Assembly (NCBI RefSeq): GCF_001700965.1
Contig: NZ_CP016756.1
Span: 1,488,001-1,552,000, forward strand
Reading direction: 5' to 3'
From: Stenotrophomonas nitritireducens
Lineage (GTDB): Bacteria; Pseudomonadota; Gammaproteobacteria; Xanthomonadales; Xanthomonadaceae
DNA: 64,000 nucleotides
In this document: positions 8,094-16,385 of the stretch, one piece after another
Layout: each line of letters starts with the position of its first letter
Numbering within the stretch: the first letter of the stretch is position 1
Made by a program: the position numbers and the translations under genes
Notes under the pieces: model-generated
Database searches by the model: none
The model's input: only the letters and a program-made list of their open reading frames with translations
Told to the model about the DNA's origin: nothing

Positions 8094-10105
8094 AGGTCGA
8101 TTCCGTCGTTGGGGTCGAGGGAAGCCAGCCGGGCCGTGCGCTGCATGGCCGGGTCGAGCTGGCCGGGGAAAGAGGCCGCGTAAGGCAGTGGCAGGTCGTC
8201 GCCGTCATCGAGCAGCGCCAGGTCGTTGCCTGCGGGCTGCGGCTCGGGGCTGTATTCGGCGACTTCGGATAGCTCTGGCTGGCGGCGCGGGCCGCCGTCA
8301 TCGGCGGTGCCTGCGCCATCGCTGGACAGGCCCGCAGCCGGGGCCGCTGGTACGGCGGGGATCGCCAGCCCGCTCCAGTCGTCGAGCCGCGACGGCGGCG
8401 CATCGGCGTACTGCCCGGCCGCGAGCGCGGGCGGCGGCAAAACGCGGCTCTTGAAGTTGGCGTCGGCGTAGTAGCGCAGCTTCTTGGCCTTGATCGGTGC
8501 CACGCTGGACACCATCACCACGGCTTCGTCGGTCGGAAGCTGCATCACTTCACCGGGCGTCAGCAGCGGGCGGGCCGTCTCCTGCCGCGACACCATGAGG
8601 TGCCCCAGCCACGGGGCCAATCTGTGCCCGGCATAGTTGCGCTGGGCGCGCAGTTCGGTGGCGGTGCCCAGCGTTTCCGAAACCCGTTTGGCCGTGCGTT
8701 CGTCGTTGGTCGAAAACGTTACACGGACGTGGCAGTTGTCGAGGATGGAGTGGTTCTGGCCGTAGGCTTTGTCGATCTGGTTGAGCGACTGCGCGATCAG
8801 GAAGCTGCGGATGCCGTAGCCCGCCATAAAGGCCAAGGCCGTCTCAAAGAAGTCGAGTCGCCCCAGCGCCGGGAACTCGTCGAGCATCAGCAGCAGCTTG
8901 TGGCGACGCTCGATGCCGTCGCTGCCATCGAGCGATTCGGTGAGCCGCCGGCCGATCTGGTTGAGGATCAAGCGGATGAGCGGTTTGGTGCGGGAAATGT
9001 CCGAGGGAGGCACCACCAAATAGAGGGACACCGGCTGCTCGGATGCGATCAGGTCGGCGATGCGCCAGTCGCAGCGCGAGGTGACTTTGGCCACCGTGGG
9101 ATCGCGGTACAGACCGAGGAACGACATGGCGGTGGACAGCACGCCCGACCGTTCGTTGTCCGATTTGTTGAGCACTTCGCGGGCGGCGGACGCGACAACC
9201 GGGTGCGGTGCATCGCCCAGGTGCTTCGTCGTCATCATCCGGTGCAAGGTCAGCTCGAACGGGCTGGCTGGGTCGGACAGGAAGTTGGCGACGCCGCGCA
9301 GTGTCTTGTCCTCGCCCGCGTACAGCACATGCAGGATGGCCCCGACCAGCAGCGCGTGCGAAGTCTTCTCCCAATGGTTGCGCTTCTCCAGCGCGCCCTC
9401 GGGGTCAACGAGAATGTCCGCGATGTTCTGCACATCGCGCACCTCATGCGCGCCACGCCGGACTTCGAGCAGCGGGTTGTAGGCTGCTGACTTCGCATCG
9501 GTCGGGTTGAACAGCAGGCAGTGGCTGAACCGGCTGCGCCAACCTGCGGTGATCTGCCAGTTCTCGCCCTTGATGTCATGGATGACGGCCGAAGCCGGCC
9601 AGGACAACAATGTCGGGACGACCAAGCCGACACCCTTGCCCGAGCGAGTGGGCGCGAAAGTCAGGACGTGTTCCGGGCCTTCATGGCGCAGATACTCGTT
9701 GCGATACTTGCCGAGGAAGACGCCGGCCGGCTGCGTCAGCCCGGCCTTGCGAATGTCATCCGCTTCGGCCCAGCGCGCCGAACCGTAGGTCGTGACCATG
9801 CGCGATTGCCGCGAGCGCCACACCGACATGGCGATGGCCACCACCACGGCCAGCAGTCCGCTGCCGCCCGCGATGGCCCCGCCGATGTCGAAGACATGCG
9901 GCGCATAGGCATCGAAGAAGAACCACCACTCGAACAGCCGCCAGGGGTGATAGACCGGGGTACCAAAGAAATCGAACCACGGCGAGCCAAGGCGTACTTG
10001 ATAGCCCAGGGCGGCGGCTGTCCATTGCGTCGCACTCCATATGCCGGCGATCACGATGCCGAAGACGGCGGCGATCTGCCCAAACAGCACGCCCTGAGCT
10101 TGCAT
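8090..10105 (-). CDS. traG: TraG type IV coupling protein (VirD4-like)
   Basis: A 671-aa coupling ATPase that links the relaxase-DNA complex to the mating channel. Two membrane segments are near residues 5-30 and 75-97. The P-loop APTRSGKG is at 151-158 and the Walker B region reads LLMLDEFPALG. The start at 10105 is preceded by GGAGGT and gives MQAQGVLFGQ, the usual TraG start; a longer in-frame start exists but lacks a ribosome site. The C-terminal 130 residues are acidic and low-complexity. The stop overlaps the CopG-like gene by ATGA. Confidence 0.96.
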   Translation of the reverse strand: MQAQGVLFGQIAAVFGIVIAGIWSATQWTAAALGYQVRLGSPWFDFFGTPVYHPWRLFEWWFFFDAYAPHVFDIGGAIAGGSGLLAVVVAIAMSVWRSRQSRMVTTYGSARWAEADDIRKAGLTQPAGVFLGKYRNEYLRHEGPEHVLTFAPTRSGKGVGLVVPTLLSWPASAVIHDIKGENWQITAGWRSRFSHCLLFNPTDAKSAAYNPLLEVRRGAHEVRDVQNIADILVDPEGALEKRNHWEKTSHALLVGAILHVLYAGEDKTLRGVANFLSDPASPFELTLHRMMTTKHLGDAPHPVVASAAREVLNKSDNERSGVLSTAMSFLGLYRDPTVAKVTSRCDWRIADLIASEQPVSLYLVVPPSDISRTKPLIRLILNQIGRRLTESLDGSDGIERRHKLLLMLDEFPALGRLDFFETALAFMAGYGIRSFLIAQSLNQIDKAYGQNHSILDNCHVRVTFSTNDERTAKRVSETLGTATELRAQRNYAGHRLAPWLGHLMVSRQETARPLLTPGEVMQLPTDEAVVMVSSVAPIKAKKLRYYADANFKSRVLPPPALAAGQYADAPPSRLDDWSGLAIPAVPAAPAAGLSSDGAGTADDGGPRRQPELSEVAEYSPEPQPAGNDLALLDDGDDLPLPYAASFPGQLDPAMQRTARLASLDPNDGIDL

Positions 10106-10263
10106 TGACTGACCTCCGATTTCTCCTGCGCTGATTCCCCGTGGAAAACGCGGCACAAAGGCGTGCCGCAGGCGTCAGGATCGGTGCCGGTTCAGTGCCA
10201 GTCAAAGACCGTTATCGGAAGAAAGGTCGAGTAATTGGAAAGAATTAGGGCCGCATCGAAAGA

Positions 10264-10298
10264 AAGAAAAACGCCGCAAGCGAAGGCGCATTGCGGCG
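10264..10298 (-). terminator. Rho-independent terminator after the EexN gene
   Basis: On the minus strand, CGCCGCAA (10298-10291) pairs with TTGCGGCG (10279-10272) in an 8-bp stem, and the second arm is followed by TTTTTCTTTC. It separates the eexN unit from the traG-trb operon, so traG probably has its own promoter in 10106-10263. Confidence 0.85.
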
Positions 10299-10341
10299 TG
10301 TTGAGCGGAAAAACAGAAGTTTTGTGGCGAATCGTCTGCAA

Positions 10342-10605
10342 TCAGAACTTGGGCGGCTCCTTCGGCGGTGTGTATGGCGTATCGCCGTCACCATAAAACC
10401 GCTTACGGGTGGCTTCGGCCACCCGGTTGCACAACATGTCGCCCAGCGTGGCACGACCAGTCCTGCACTGCTGGCGCAGCTCTTTCAGGCGTACGGGATC
10501 GGATGCCAGTTCTTCAACACTCGGCACGTCTTTCTTCTCTGTCCTATCCTCCGGGCCGCATCCTGTCAGCACCACAACCAGCGCGAACGCAAAGGCCGTC
10601 TTCAT
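10342..10605 (-). CDS. Second EexN family lipoprotein
   Basis: An 87-aa lipoprotein: MKTAFAFALVVVLTGC (lipobox LTGC), then SVEELASDPVRLKELRQQC and a C-terminal RKRFYGDG. The DPVRLK-LR-QC block is shared with the EexN/TrbK protein at 2341-2685, so the element encodes two relatives, about 7.7 kb apart. The start ATG overlaps the stop of a truncated lysR remnant by ATGA. The likely role is entry exclusion at the inner membrane or periplasm; the second copy may serve another specificity. A strong terminator follows. Confidence 0.85.
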   Translation of the reverse strand: MKTAFAFALVVVLTGCGPEDRTEKKDVPSVEELASDPVRLKELRQQCRTGRATLGDMLCNRVAEATRKRFYGDGDTPYTPPKEPPKF

Positions 10606-10785
10606 GATTCGGGCTTCTCCAGGGATTCGGGATCGTCGTACGGCATCGGCTTGTCAGCTTCGGGCGAGCCAATGGCCTGCACCCGTTCGATGAACTGAGC
10701 CGGCGTTTCAGCCGGACGAGCGGGCAACAGACGATTGATTTGGATACCAACATTCGGACCTCGGCTGACGAAACGCAGCCGACGT
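10602..10785 (-). pseudogene. 3' remnant of a LysR-family regulator gene
   Basis: Only about 55-60 C-terminal codons remain, ending at a TGA that overlaps the eexN start. They encode ETPAQFIERVQAIGSPE, clearly related to ETLARFIERVQAIESPE at the C-terminus of the intact LysR at 13447-14391. Upstream in this frame a stop appears near 10790 and no N-terminal DNA-binding part is present. The backbone lysR was probably truncated when the cargo segment arrived, and the intact copy came with it or belongs to a related element. Confidence 0.7.
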
Positions 10786-10852
10786 CAACAGCATTCCAGT
10801 TTTCGATGAGTAGCAGTCCTTCGCATGCATGGCAACATGCTGCGAACGGGTT

Positions 10853-11812
10853 TCACGGTCTCATGACAATGCGGCCCAGCGGCTTGGCCGTTTCCGCATA
10901 GGCATGGGCCGCAGCGGCCTCCGCCAAGGGGAATGTTCGGTCAATGACGGTGCGTATACGTCCGTCGGCAACAGCCTGCAAAAGCTCGTCCACGGTTGAA
11001 CGGACAGCAAGTCTCTCAAAAAGCGGCCCCATGAACACGCCCGAGAGCGTCTGGTTGGCCTGCATGGCTGGCCACAGATCGACAGCCAAGTTGCCACCAC
11101 CAGCATTGCCGACGAAAACAAGATGTCCCTCGGGAGCCAGCGCAGCAAGAGAATCCTGCAGCGTTGTTCCCACCGGATCGACGACGAGGTTGGTGCCAGC
11201 GCCATGGGTGATCTGCCGGACGGCGTCTACGACGTCATGGGCAGTACGATCCACGACATGGCTGGCGCCGAGTTCAATCAGCCGGCTGCTTCGCTGCGTT
11301 CCACTGGCCACGGCGATGACCGTGGCACCGGCTTGCGCGGCAAGTTGGACGGCGGCAAGGCCCACGCCGCCGGCTGCCGCCTGGATGAGGACAGTTTCTC
11401 CGCGTGCGAGTCCGCCGCGCGCGAAAAGGCAGTGATGCGCCGTCCCGAACGAGATCGGCAATACCGCCGCATCCGTTGCATCCACTCCATCGGGTATGCG
11501 CCATGTACGCCCCGCTGGCACAGCCCAGAGCGCAGCATGCGAGCCCTGCATGTCAAATGCCGTGACCCGATCCCCTACTCTGCGGCTTGTGACATTCGAT
11601 CCGGTCGCCACCACTGTGCCCGCCGCCGCGTATCCGACAACCCAGGAAGACTGAGGTGGCGGAGTCGAGCGGCGGTTGATCAGGTCGCCACCTTCAATTG
11701 AGATCGCCTCAACGGAAATCAGTACGTCGTTAGGCCCGACGGTTGGGGTGGGAATATCGGCATACCTCAAGACGCCGGGAGCTCCCGCCGCGTCATAAAC
11801 TGCTGCTTTCAT
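10853..11812 (-). CDS. Zinc-independent quinone oxidoreductase-like protein (MDR family)
   Basis: A 319-aa medium-chain reductase. An N-terminal GroES-like fold (about 1-120) is followed by a Rossmann domain with the NADPH-binding run AAAGGVGLAAVQLAAQAGA (about residues 145-165). The catalytic zinc cysteines of alcohol dehydrogenases are not evident, consistent with the quinone reductase branch that reduces quinones or enones with NADPH. It is the first gene of the cargo block after the LysR remnant; the downstream neighbour on the same strand (upstream in coordinates) is the remnant itself. Physiological substrate unknown. Confidence 0.88.
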   Translation of the reverse strand: MKAAVYDAAGAPGVLRYADIPTPTVGPNDVLISVEAISIEGGDLINRRSTPPPQSSWVVGYAAAGTVVATGSNVTSRRVGDRVTAFDMQGSHAALWAVPAGRTWRIPDGVDATDAAVLPISFGTAHHCLFARGGLARGETVLIQAAAGGVGLAAVQLAAQAGATVIAVASGTQRSSRLIELGASHVVDRTAHDVVDAVRQITHGAGTNLVVDPVGTTLQDSLAALAPEGHLVFVGNAGGGNLAVDLWPAMQANQTLSGVFMGPLFERLAVRSTVDELLQAVADGRIRTVIDRTFPLAEAAAAHAYAETAKPLGRIVMRP

Positions 11813-11869
11813 AATGGTTCATCTCTGTCGTCGATGCGTCTGATCAGTAGCGAGCGAACGCTTGAATTG

Positions 11870-12580
11870 TTAGGCGACATTGCTCAGGGCACGTTTTGAC
11901 AGCCATGCATGAATCAATCCGGCCTGAAAAAACTGCACGGAAGGTTCGAAACCTCCAGCCTCAATTATTGATGCAATCTTAATTGGCGGAAGAACGCCAA
12001 CATCATTGGCATACGCTTTGCGCATGCGGTCTATCCCCTCAGGTGAAATATCTGACGATGCCATCATGCTCATCCAGGCGCGAAGCAATACTTCATATTC
12101 TGGCGATACCACATCCGAAGCCAAATCAGAACTAGCAAGAATTCCTCCTGGCTTGAGTTTGCTAGATATTTCCCGAAAGAATCCTGATCGCGCTTGCTGG
12201 TCGAGAATGAATTGAGACACCAGAAAGCAAGTGGCCGCGTCATGAAGCCCAATGGCAGGGAGCGAATCAAGATAACCTTCGTGGAAATAACAACGAGACG
12301 TAAACCCGTCCTCCTCTGCCCGTTGTCGGCAACCATCAAGCATAGGGCCGGAAGGCTCTACTGCAGTAAACCGCCATGCAGGATACTTCCGAGCAAGGTG
12401 GGCCAACTCCGCTCCTGTTCCCACTCCGACACAGAGAATTCGTGCGTCAGCAGGCAACTCGGCAAACAACGACTCAAGAAGGAGGTACAAGCAATCTTTG
12501 ATCGCTGCCGTTTTGGCCCACTGCACATCGTAGCTAGCGGCCTGTTGATCGAATATTGCCTTAATTTCGTCTTGATTCAT
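11870..12580 (-). CDS. Class I SAM-dependent methyltransferase
   Basis: A 236-aa protein with the Rossmann-type SAM site ILCVGVGTGAELAHLARKYP (motif I, about residues 47-66), an acidic motif II in FTAVEPSGPML, and a post-I region with LKPGGILASSDLASD. The fold resembles small-molecule methyltransferases (Methyltransf_25/12 group); the substrate cannot be told. Its base composition is visibly richer in A+T than the backbone, indicating separate acquisition. It lies between the quinone reductase and a CPBP protease with no clear operon coupling. Confidence 0.85.
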   Translation of the reverse strand: MNQDEIKAIFDQQAASYDVQWAKTAAIKDCLYLLLESLFAELPADARILCVGVGTGAELAHLARKYPAWRFTAVEPSGPMLDGCRQRAEEDGFTSRCYFHEGYLDSLPAIGLHDAATCFLVSQFILDQQARSGFFREISSKLKPGGILASSDLASDVVSPEYEVLLRAWMSMMASSDISPEGIDRMRKAYANDVGVLPPIKIASIIEAGGFEPSVQFFQAGLIHAWLSKRALSNVA

Positions 12581-12629
12581 TCTTTTCTCCGCATTCTTGC
12601 TGCCTAATACGATTTTTATTCAAGCATTA

Positions 12630-13280
12630 TCAAAAACTGTAGATCAACAACCAAATACTATTGAAGATGGCATGTACAACGAACCCAGGCCAGATGGATT
12701 GAGTCCTGCGAAACAAGAAACCGGTTAAGAGGCCGACGATAAAGGCATTTAGCAGGACAACGCTAAATCCATGGACGACTGCAAAGATCATTGCACTGCC
12801 CACCACTCCGGCCCATGCGCCGTATCGGTTCAGTGCATTGGCGATAACGCCACGGAATAAGGCTTCCTCACCCAGCGGCGTCAGTATGCCCCCCATGAGG
12901 ATTAAGGTGAGGAGCATCATCGGGCCATCCCGTGCCGCAGCCTGGAAGTCGCCCTGCGTGTTCTGCTCGGTGACGAACAGGAAGTACACGTGCTCTGCCA
13001 GAACGCTCAACCCGAATGCGGCGATACCCAGCACACCACCCATGGCTAGCCAACGCGACCTCGCGGCTTTGAATCCGAAGGCCTGAAAGTCTCGAATGCG
13101 CAGCGCATATGCAGCCAGTAAGGCGAGCATGCCAGCAACGCCATTCGTCGCCATCCCCACGATCCCACGCCAAGCAGCCTGTTCGTCCGGGATCAGCACG
13201 AGTAACAATGCGATCAGCAGAAGCAGCAACAGGTAGCTAATCAACGCGATAGCGATTTCTAGCCACCCTAATCCATTCAT
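12630..13280 (-). CDS. CPBP family intramembrane glutamic endopeptidase (Abi)
   Basis: A 216-aa multi-span membrane protein. The conserved motifs are EEALFR at residues 138-143 (EExxxR), a histidine at about 170 in VVHGFS, and HAIFNS at about 203-208. These are the metal-independent glutamate protease signatures of the CPBP/Rce1 family. Bacterial members serve in bacteriocin immunity or membrane-protein processing; no bacteriocin gene is visible. The start overlaps the stop of a 57-codon ORF by ATGA, so the two are translationally coupled, and that ORF in turn is coupled to lysR. Confidence 0.87.
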   Translation of the reverse strand: MNGLGWLEIAIALISYLLLLLLIALLLVLIPDEQAAWRGIVGMATNGVAGMLALLAAYALRIRDFQAFGFKAARSRWLAMGGVLGIAAFGLSVLAEHVYFLFVTEQNTQGDFQAAARDGPMMLLTLILMGGILTPLGEEALFRGVIANALNRYGAWAGVVGSAMIFAVVHGFSVVLLNAFIVGLLTGFLFRRTQSIWPGFVVHAIFNSIWLLIYSF

Positions 13281-13450
13281 GGCGTCACCACTATGACAAC
13301 AGCCTGGCCAATAGCGGCAATGGAGTCGTTGCGCTTGCTAATGGAGGCTTCGATTTCTACCAGATAGATCGCCACGACGATGGATGCCTGTGCGGGCGGC
13401 CACATGACGGTCAGCGCCATGGTTGGCAAGAGTTGCATCGCCTTCTTCAT
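13277..13450 (-). CDS. Small ORF with signal-like N-terminus between lysR and CPBP
   Basis: A 57-aa frame starting MKKAMQLLPTMALTVMWPPA, which looks like a Sec signal ending near AQA, followed by a short tail. Its start overlaps the lysR stop (ATGA) and its stop overlaps the CPBP start (ATGA), so coupling on both sides argues that it is translated. It occupies the position that eexN holds after the lysR remnant at 10602. It has no lipobox and no DPVRLK block, so it is not an EexN. Function unknown. Confidence 0.5.
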   Translation of the reverse strand: MKKAMQLLPTMALTVMWPPAQASIVVAIYLVEIEASISKRNDSIAAIGQAVVIVVTP

Positions 13451-14391
13451 AGTTCTGATTCCTCATCAGGATCAGGCATATTTCCTGGCATTGGCCTGAT
13501 GATTTCGGGTGACTCGATGGCCTGCACACGCTCGATGAAGCGAGCCAGCGTCTCTGAGGGCTGTGTATCCAAGCGCAGCAGGTAGGTCGTTAGCATTGGC
13601 GAACGACCAGCTAATGGTCTCGCGACGACACCCTGCTCTCGGCTTGCGGTGATGAGCGCGGCACCAGTAAGTCCCAGCGCGAAGCCGGCCGATACCAGCG
13701 CCATCATTAAGTCGCAACTCGATACGCGCTCTACCACCATCGGTTCCATGTCCACACCGCGCAGAACGCGATCCACCTGCCGCGCATGGCCCTCGCATGA
13801 CTGCGGATCGGACAACACCAAGGGATAGCGCAGCAATTCTTCCAATGGGATGCGCTTATGGACCAGCAAGGGGTGACGCTCCGGTACAGCGACCATCAGC
13901 GGATCGTTCCAGACAGGCGAGACAACGATGCCATCGTCGCCTTCATTGGAACGGGAAAATCCTACATCGTATAGATCGTCATGCAGGCCCTTGATCTGCT
14001 GCGAAAGCGGCACTTCGGTGAGGCGGATTTCGACTTCAGGTTCCTCCTGCCGGCACAGCGCTAGCAGGGCCGGCAAGCGCGACGGCGTGATCCCGTCCGA
14101 CAAGGCGACACGCAATTGTCCATCGAAACCATTGGCTACCGCCTTCACACTGTCACGCGCCTGTTGCAAGGCTGCGAAGACACGCGGCACATGATCCAGG
14201 AACCGTTTTCCCGCACGGGTCAGTCTAGTGCTGCGTGTGGTGCGAGCAAACAGCAGCACGCCCAGTTCTTCTTCCAATTCCTTGATCGCACGCGACAGCG
14301 GCGATTGCTCGATATGCAATCGCTCAGCGGCTCGGGCGAAGTGGAGCTCTTCAGCAACGGCCAGGAAGCAGCGAAGGTGGCGAAATTCCAT
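13447..14391 (-). CDS. LysR-family transcriptional regulator
   Basis: A 314-aa LysR regulator: N-terminal winged helix (MEFRHLRCFLAVAEELHFAR, with SPLSRAIKELEEELG at about 31-45), then a LysR substrate-binding domain (about 90-300). LysR genes are regular members of the region upstream of traG in Tn4371-like elements. Its C-terminus resembles the truncated lysR remnant at 10602-10785. Together with the 57-codon ORF and the CPBP gene it forms an ATGA-coupled trio. Targets unknown. Confidence 0.92.
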   Translation of the reverse strand: MEFRHLRCFLAVAEELHFARAAERLHIEQSPLSRAIKELEEELGVLLFARTTRSTRLTRAGKRFLDHVPRVFAALQQARDSVKAVANGFDGQLRVALSDGITPSRLPALLALCRQEEPEVEIRLTEVPLSQQIKGLHDDLYDVGFSRSNEGDDGIVVSPVWNDPLMVAVPERHPLLVHKRIPLEELLRYPLVLSDPQSCEGHARQVDRVLRGVDMEPMVVERVSSCDLMMALVSAGFALGLTGAALITASREQGVVARPLAGRSPMLTTYLLRLDTQPSETLARFIERVQAIESPEIIRPMPGNMPDPDEESEL

Positions 14392-14427
14392 CTATGTGCA
14401 TCCTCCTATCTTTCTGGTGCAGCCTAT

Positions 14428-15315
14428 CTATGCTTGCTTCCTGCACAGCGCTTCTTCAAGCTTCTCTCGTCCCACTCCCATTAACCATGCACGCAACGAG
14501 ACAAGTTCAGGATTGATCTCCCGCATCAAATCGAGGTCTACTTCCTCTGAGAGAGGGCCATCTTGCAGGCTTGACGCCATATGGGCCAGATCGGCGTTGG
14601 AGGCCAGAACCTCGTCCGGGAAACGGAAATAGTTGATGGGTCTACCTGCCGCTTCCGAGAACACAGCCTCCAGCTCAAGGCCCGTCACACGATCACTGGC
14701 GATCTTCAACGTCTTGCCGGCAAACCGCGCCTTGTCCACGAACATCGCTGTAACGATTTTCCCGATGTCTTGCACGGCAGTGAGCTGGATGGAATGATTG
14801 CGGTGGATCAGGGAAACCAACCGCCCTTCATCGAGGCCGAAGCCAGGTCGAACAAGCATCTCCATGAAGATCATGGGACGGATGATGGTGGTCGTCAGCG
14901 GCAGTTCGCGGATGTATGCTTCGATACGCGGCTTGGCGTCGAATCGCGGGACGCCTGTCGGTTCGTCGCCAGCGCTTGCGCCCGAAGAGTAGATGAAATG
15001 ATCGACGTGGCTCTTTGCTGCAAGGTCAGCGACGCGTGTTCCATAACGGACTTCATCTTCTGCCGACAGGTTGGCTGGCATCACACTGAAAACGCCGTGC
15101 GCATCCTTCATGGCTGCCGTGATGACGTCGGCATCTTCCAATGATCCTTGCACGAGCTCGGCGCCTGCCTCACGCAGCGCAACTGAGGCAGGTTCGAACT
15201 GGTCTTGCACAAAAGCGCGAACAGGCCAGTGGACCTTCAGCAGCGCCTTGGCCACTGATCCGCCTTGCCGGCCGGTGGCTCCGAAAACCAAGATAGGGCG
15301 ATGTACTTCGGTCAT
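14428..15315 (-). CDS. NmrA-like NAD(P)-binding oxidoreductase
   Basis: A 295-aa atypical short-chain dehydrogenase of the NmrA/HSCARG group. The N-terminal nucleotide-binding motif is VFGATGRQGGSVAKALL (G-x-x-G-x-x-G, about residues 10-26). The catalytic YxxxK is not evident, consistent with redox-sensor or quinone reductase relatives. It is transcribed divergently from an hxlR-type gene, with an inverted repeat between them, the usual arrangement for a redox gene controlled by its neighbour. Confidence 0.88.
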   Translation of the reverse strand: MTEVHRPILVFGATGRQGGSVAKALLKVHWPVRAFVQDQFEPASVALREAGAELVQGSLEDADVITAAMKDAHGVFSVMPANLSAEDEVRYGTRVADLAAKSHVDHFIYSSGASAGDEPTGVPRFDAKPRIEAYIRELPLTTTIIRPMIFMEMLVRPGFGLDEGRLVSLIHRNHSIQLTAVQDIGKIVTAMFVDKARFAGKTLKIASDRVTGLELEAVFSEAAGRPINYFRFPDEVLASNADLAHMASSLQDGPLSEEVDLDLMREINPELVSLRAWLMGVGREKLEEALCRKQA

Positions 15316-15335
15316 GATTCAGCTCGAAAAAAATG

Positions 15336-15350
15336 AGAATGTCGTATTCT
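15336..15350. promoter_or_regulatory. Inverted repeat in the nmrA-hxlR divergent promoter
   Basis: AGAAT-GTCGT-ATTCT is a perfect 5-bp inverted repeat with a 5-bp spacer, 20 bp upstream of the nmrA start and 55 bp upstream of the hxlR start. It is a plausible binding site for the dimeric HxlR regulator. Prediction only. Confidence 0.45.
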
Positions 15351-15405
15351 TTCCTCTATCTCTGAATTGCGGAAGACGGCACTTTTTTTAACCTCAGGCA
15401 CAAAA

Positions 15406-15819
15406 ATGAAACTCTTGGACCAAGCAGGACTGGACTACCTCAGTGAACGTCTTGAAGACGATTCATCATTCCAGCCGATTCCCTCCAACGGAATCTGCAC
15501 GCGACTCGGTGATAAATGGACCGTACAGGTTATCTGGCGTCTGGCCATCGCAGATGATCGTCGCCTGCGGTTTTCCGAGATCAAGCGCGAGGTGGAAGGC
15601 ATCACACAGCGCATGCTGACGCTGACCTTGAGAAATCTGGAACGAGATGGCTTGGTAGAACGCCACTATTTTCCCGAAGTACCTCCGCGTGTGGAATATG
15701 AGATCACGGATATGGGGAAAAGCATGTTCCATGCGCTGGAAGGCATCAACTTGTGGATCAGAGAAAACCTTCCGCGTGTAGAGCAATTGCGTCAAACCTA
15801 CGATACCAACAAGCGCTGA
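15406..15819 (+). CDS. HxlR-family winged-helix transcriptional regulator
   Basis: A 137-aa MarR-like regulator of the HxlR group. Typical features are GDKWTVQVIWRLA (first helices), RFSEIKREVEGITQRMLTLT (recognition helix), and the wing YFPEVPPRVEYEITDMGKS. ATG at 15406 is preferred over an upstream in-frame TTG because it begins the conserved part. Divergent from nmrA, which it probably regulates in response to a reactive electrophile or quinone, as known for relatives. Signal unknown. Confidence 0.9.
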   Translation: MKLLDQAGLDYLSERLEDDSSFQPIPSNGICTRLGDKWTVQVIWRLAIADDRRLRFSEIKREVEGITQRMLTLTLRNLERDGLVERHYFPEVPPRVEYEITDMGKSMFHALEGINLWIRENLPRVEQLRQTYDTNKR

Positions 15820-15855
15820 TGCATATTTGGGCAGCAAGCCTTACGGGTGCGGGAG

Positions 15856-16245
15856 TTAGGGTAGTTTGGCAATCACCTTAATCTCGAACTGGAATCCGTA
15901 AAGCCACGTCACGCCAACCCCGGTCAAAGTAGGATAAGGCGCTTCTCCCCAGTATTCTGGAAGGACACTCCAGATAGCGTCGAGGTTCGACTCCGGATCG
16001 ACGACAAAGAGGGTTACGTCAACCACGTCACTGAATGTGCAGCCCGCCGCCATAAGAACAGCATTAAGGTTATCGAATGCCAGCCTGATCTGCGCTTTGA
16101 GGTCAGGTTCAGGCGAACCATCCTCACGGCTGCCAACCTGGCCCGAAACAAACAAGAATCCGTTGGATTTGATGGCCGGTGAATACCGGTTGCGCTCATA
16201 AAGCGCCTGCCGATCGAGGGGGAAAACTGCTTCGCGTGTTGTCAT
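15856..16245 (-). CDS. RidA/YjgF family protein
   Basis: A 129-aa RidA-superfamily protein with the pattern YSPAIKSNGFLFVSGQVG near residues 21-38 and a C-terminal IEVIAKLP-like end. RidA proteins hydrolyse reactive enamine/imine intermediates, but the Arg that marks true RidA deaminases is not obvious, so this may be one of the Rid subgroups of uncertain activity. The start at 16245 (MTTREAVFPLDRQ) is preferred to an upstream one. Divergent from a lysR gene with a palindromic operator between. Confidence 0.87.
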   Translation of the reverse strand: MTTREAVFPLDRQALYERNRYSPAIKSNGFLFVSGQVGSREDGSPEPDLKAQIRLAFDNLNAVLMAAGCTFSDVVDVTLFVVDPESNLDAIWSVLPEYWGEAPYPTLTGVGVTWLYGFQFEIKVIAKLP

Positions 16246-16340
16246 GTTTGTGCCTTTGCAATAGCGAACTCTGGCCAATGAACAAAAAAGGCACTTTACA
16301 GGTGCTGGATCGGGTGAATAAACAGGCGACTCTGTTCATC

Positions 16341-16363
16341 ATTGTTTGTAAAATACAAACAAT
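16341..16363. promoter_or_regulatory. Perfect LysR-type operator between ridA-like and lysR genes
   Basis: ATTGTTTGTA-AAA-TACAAACAAT is a perfect 10-bp inverted repeat with a 3-bp spacer, 22 bp before the lysR start and about 95 bp before the ridA-like start. It contains T-N11-A patterns expected for LysR binding. Probably the autoregulatory and activation site of the adjacent LysR. Confidence 0.65.
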
Positions 16364-16385
16364 CTGCGGAAAGAGAGGATGAAGA

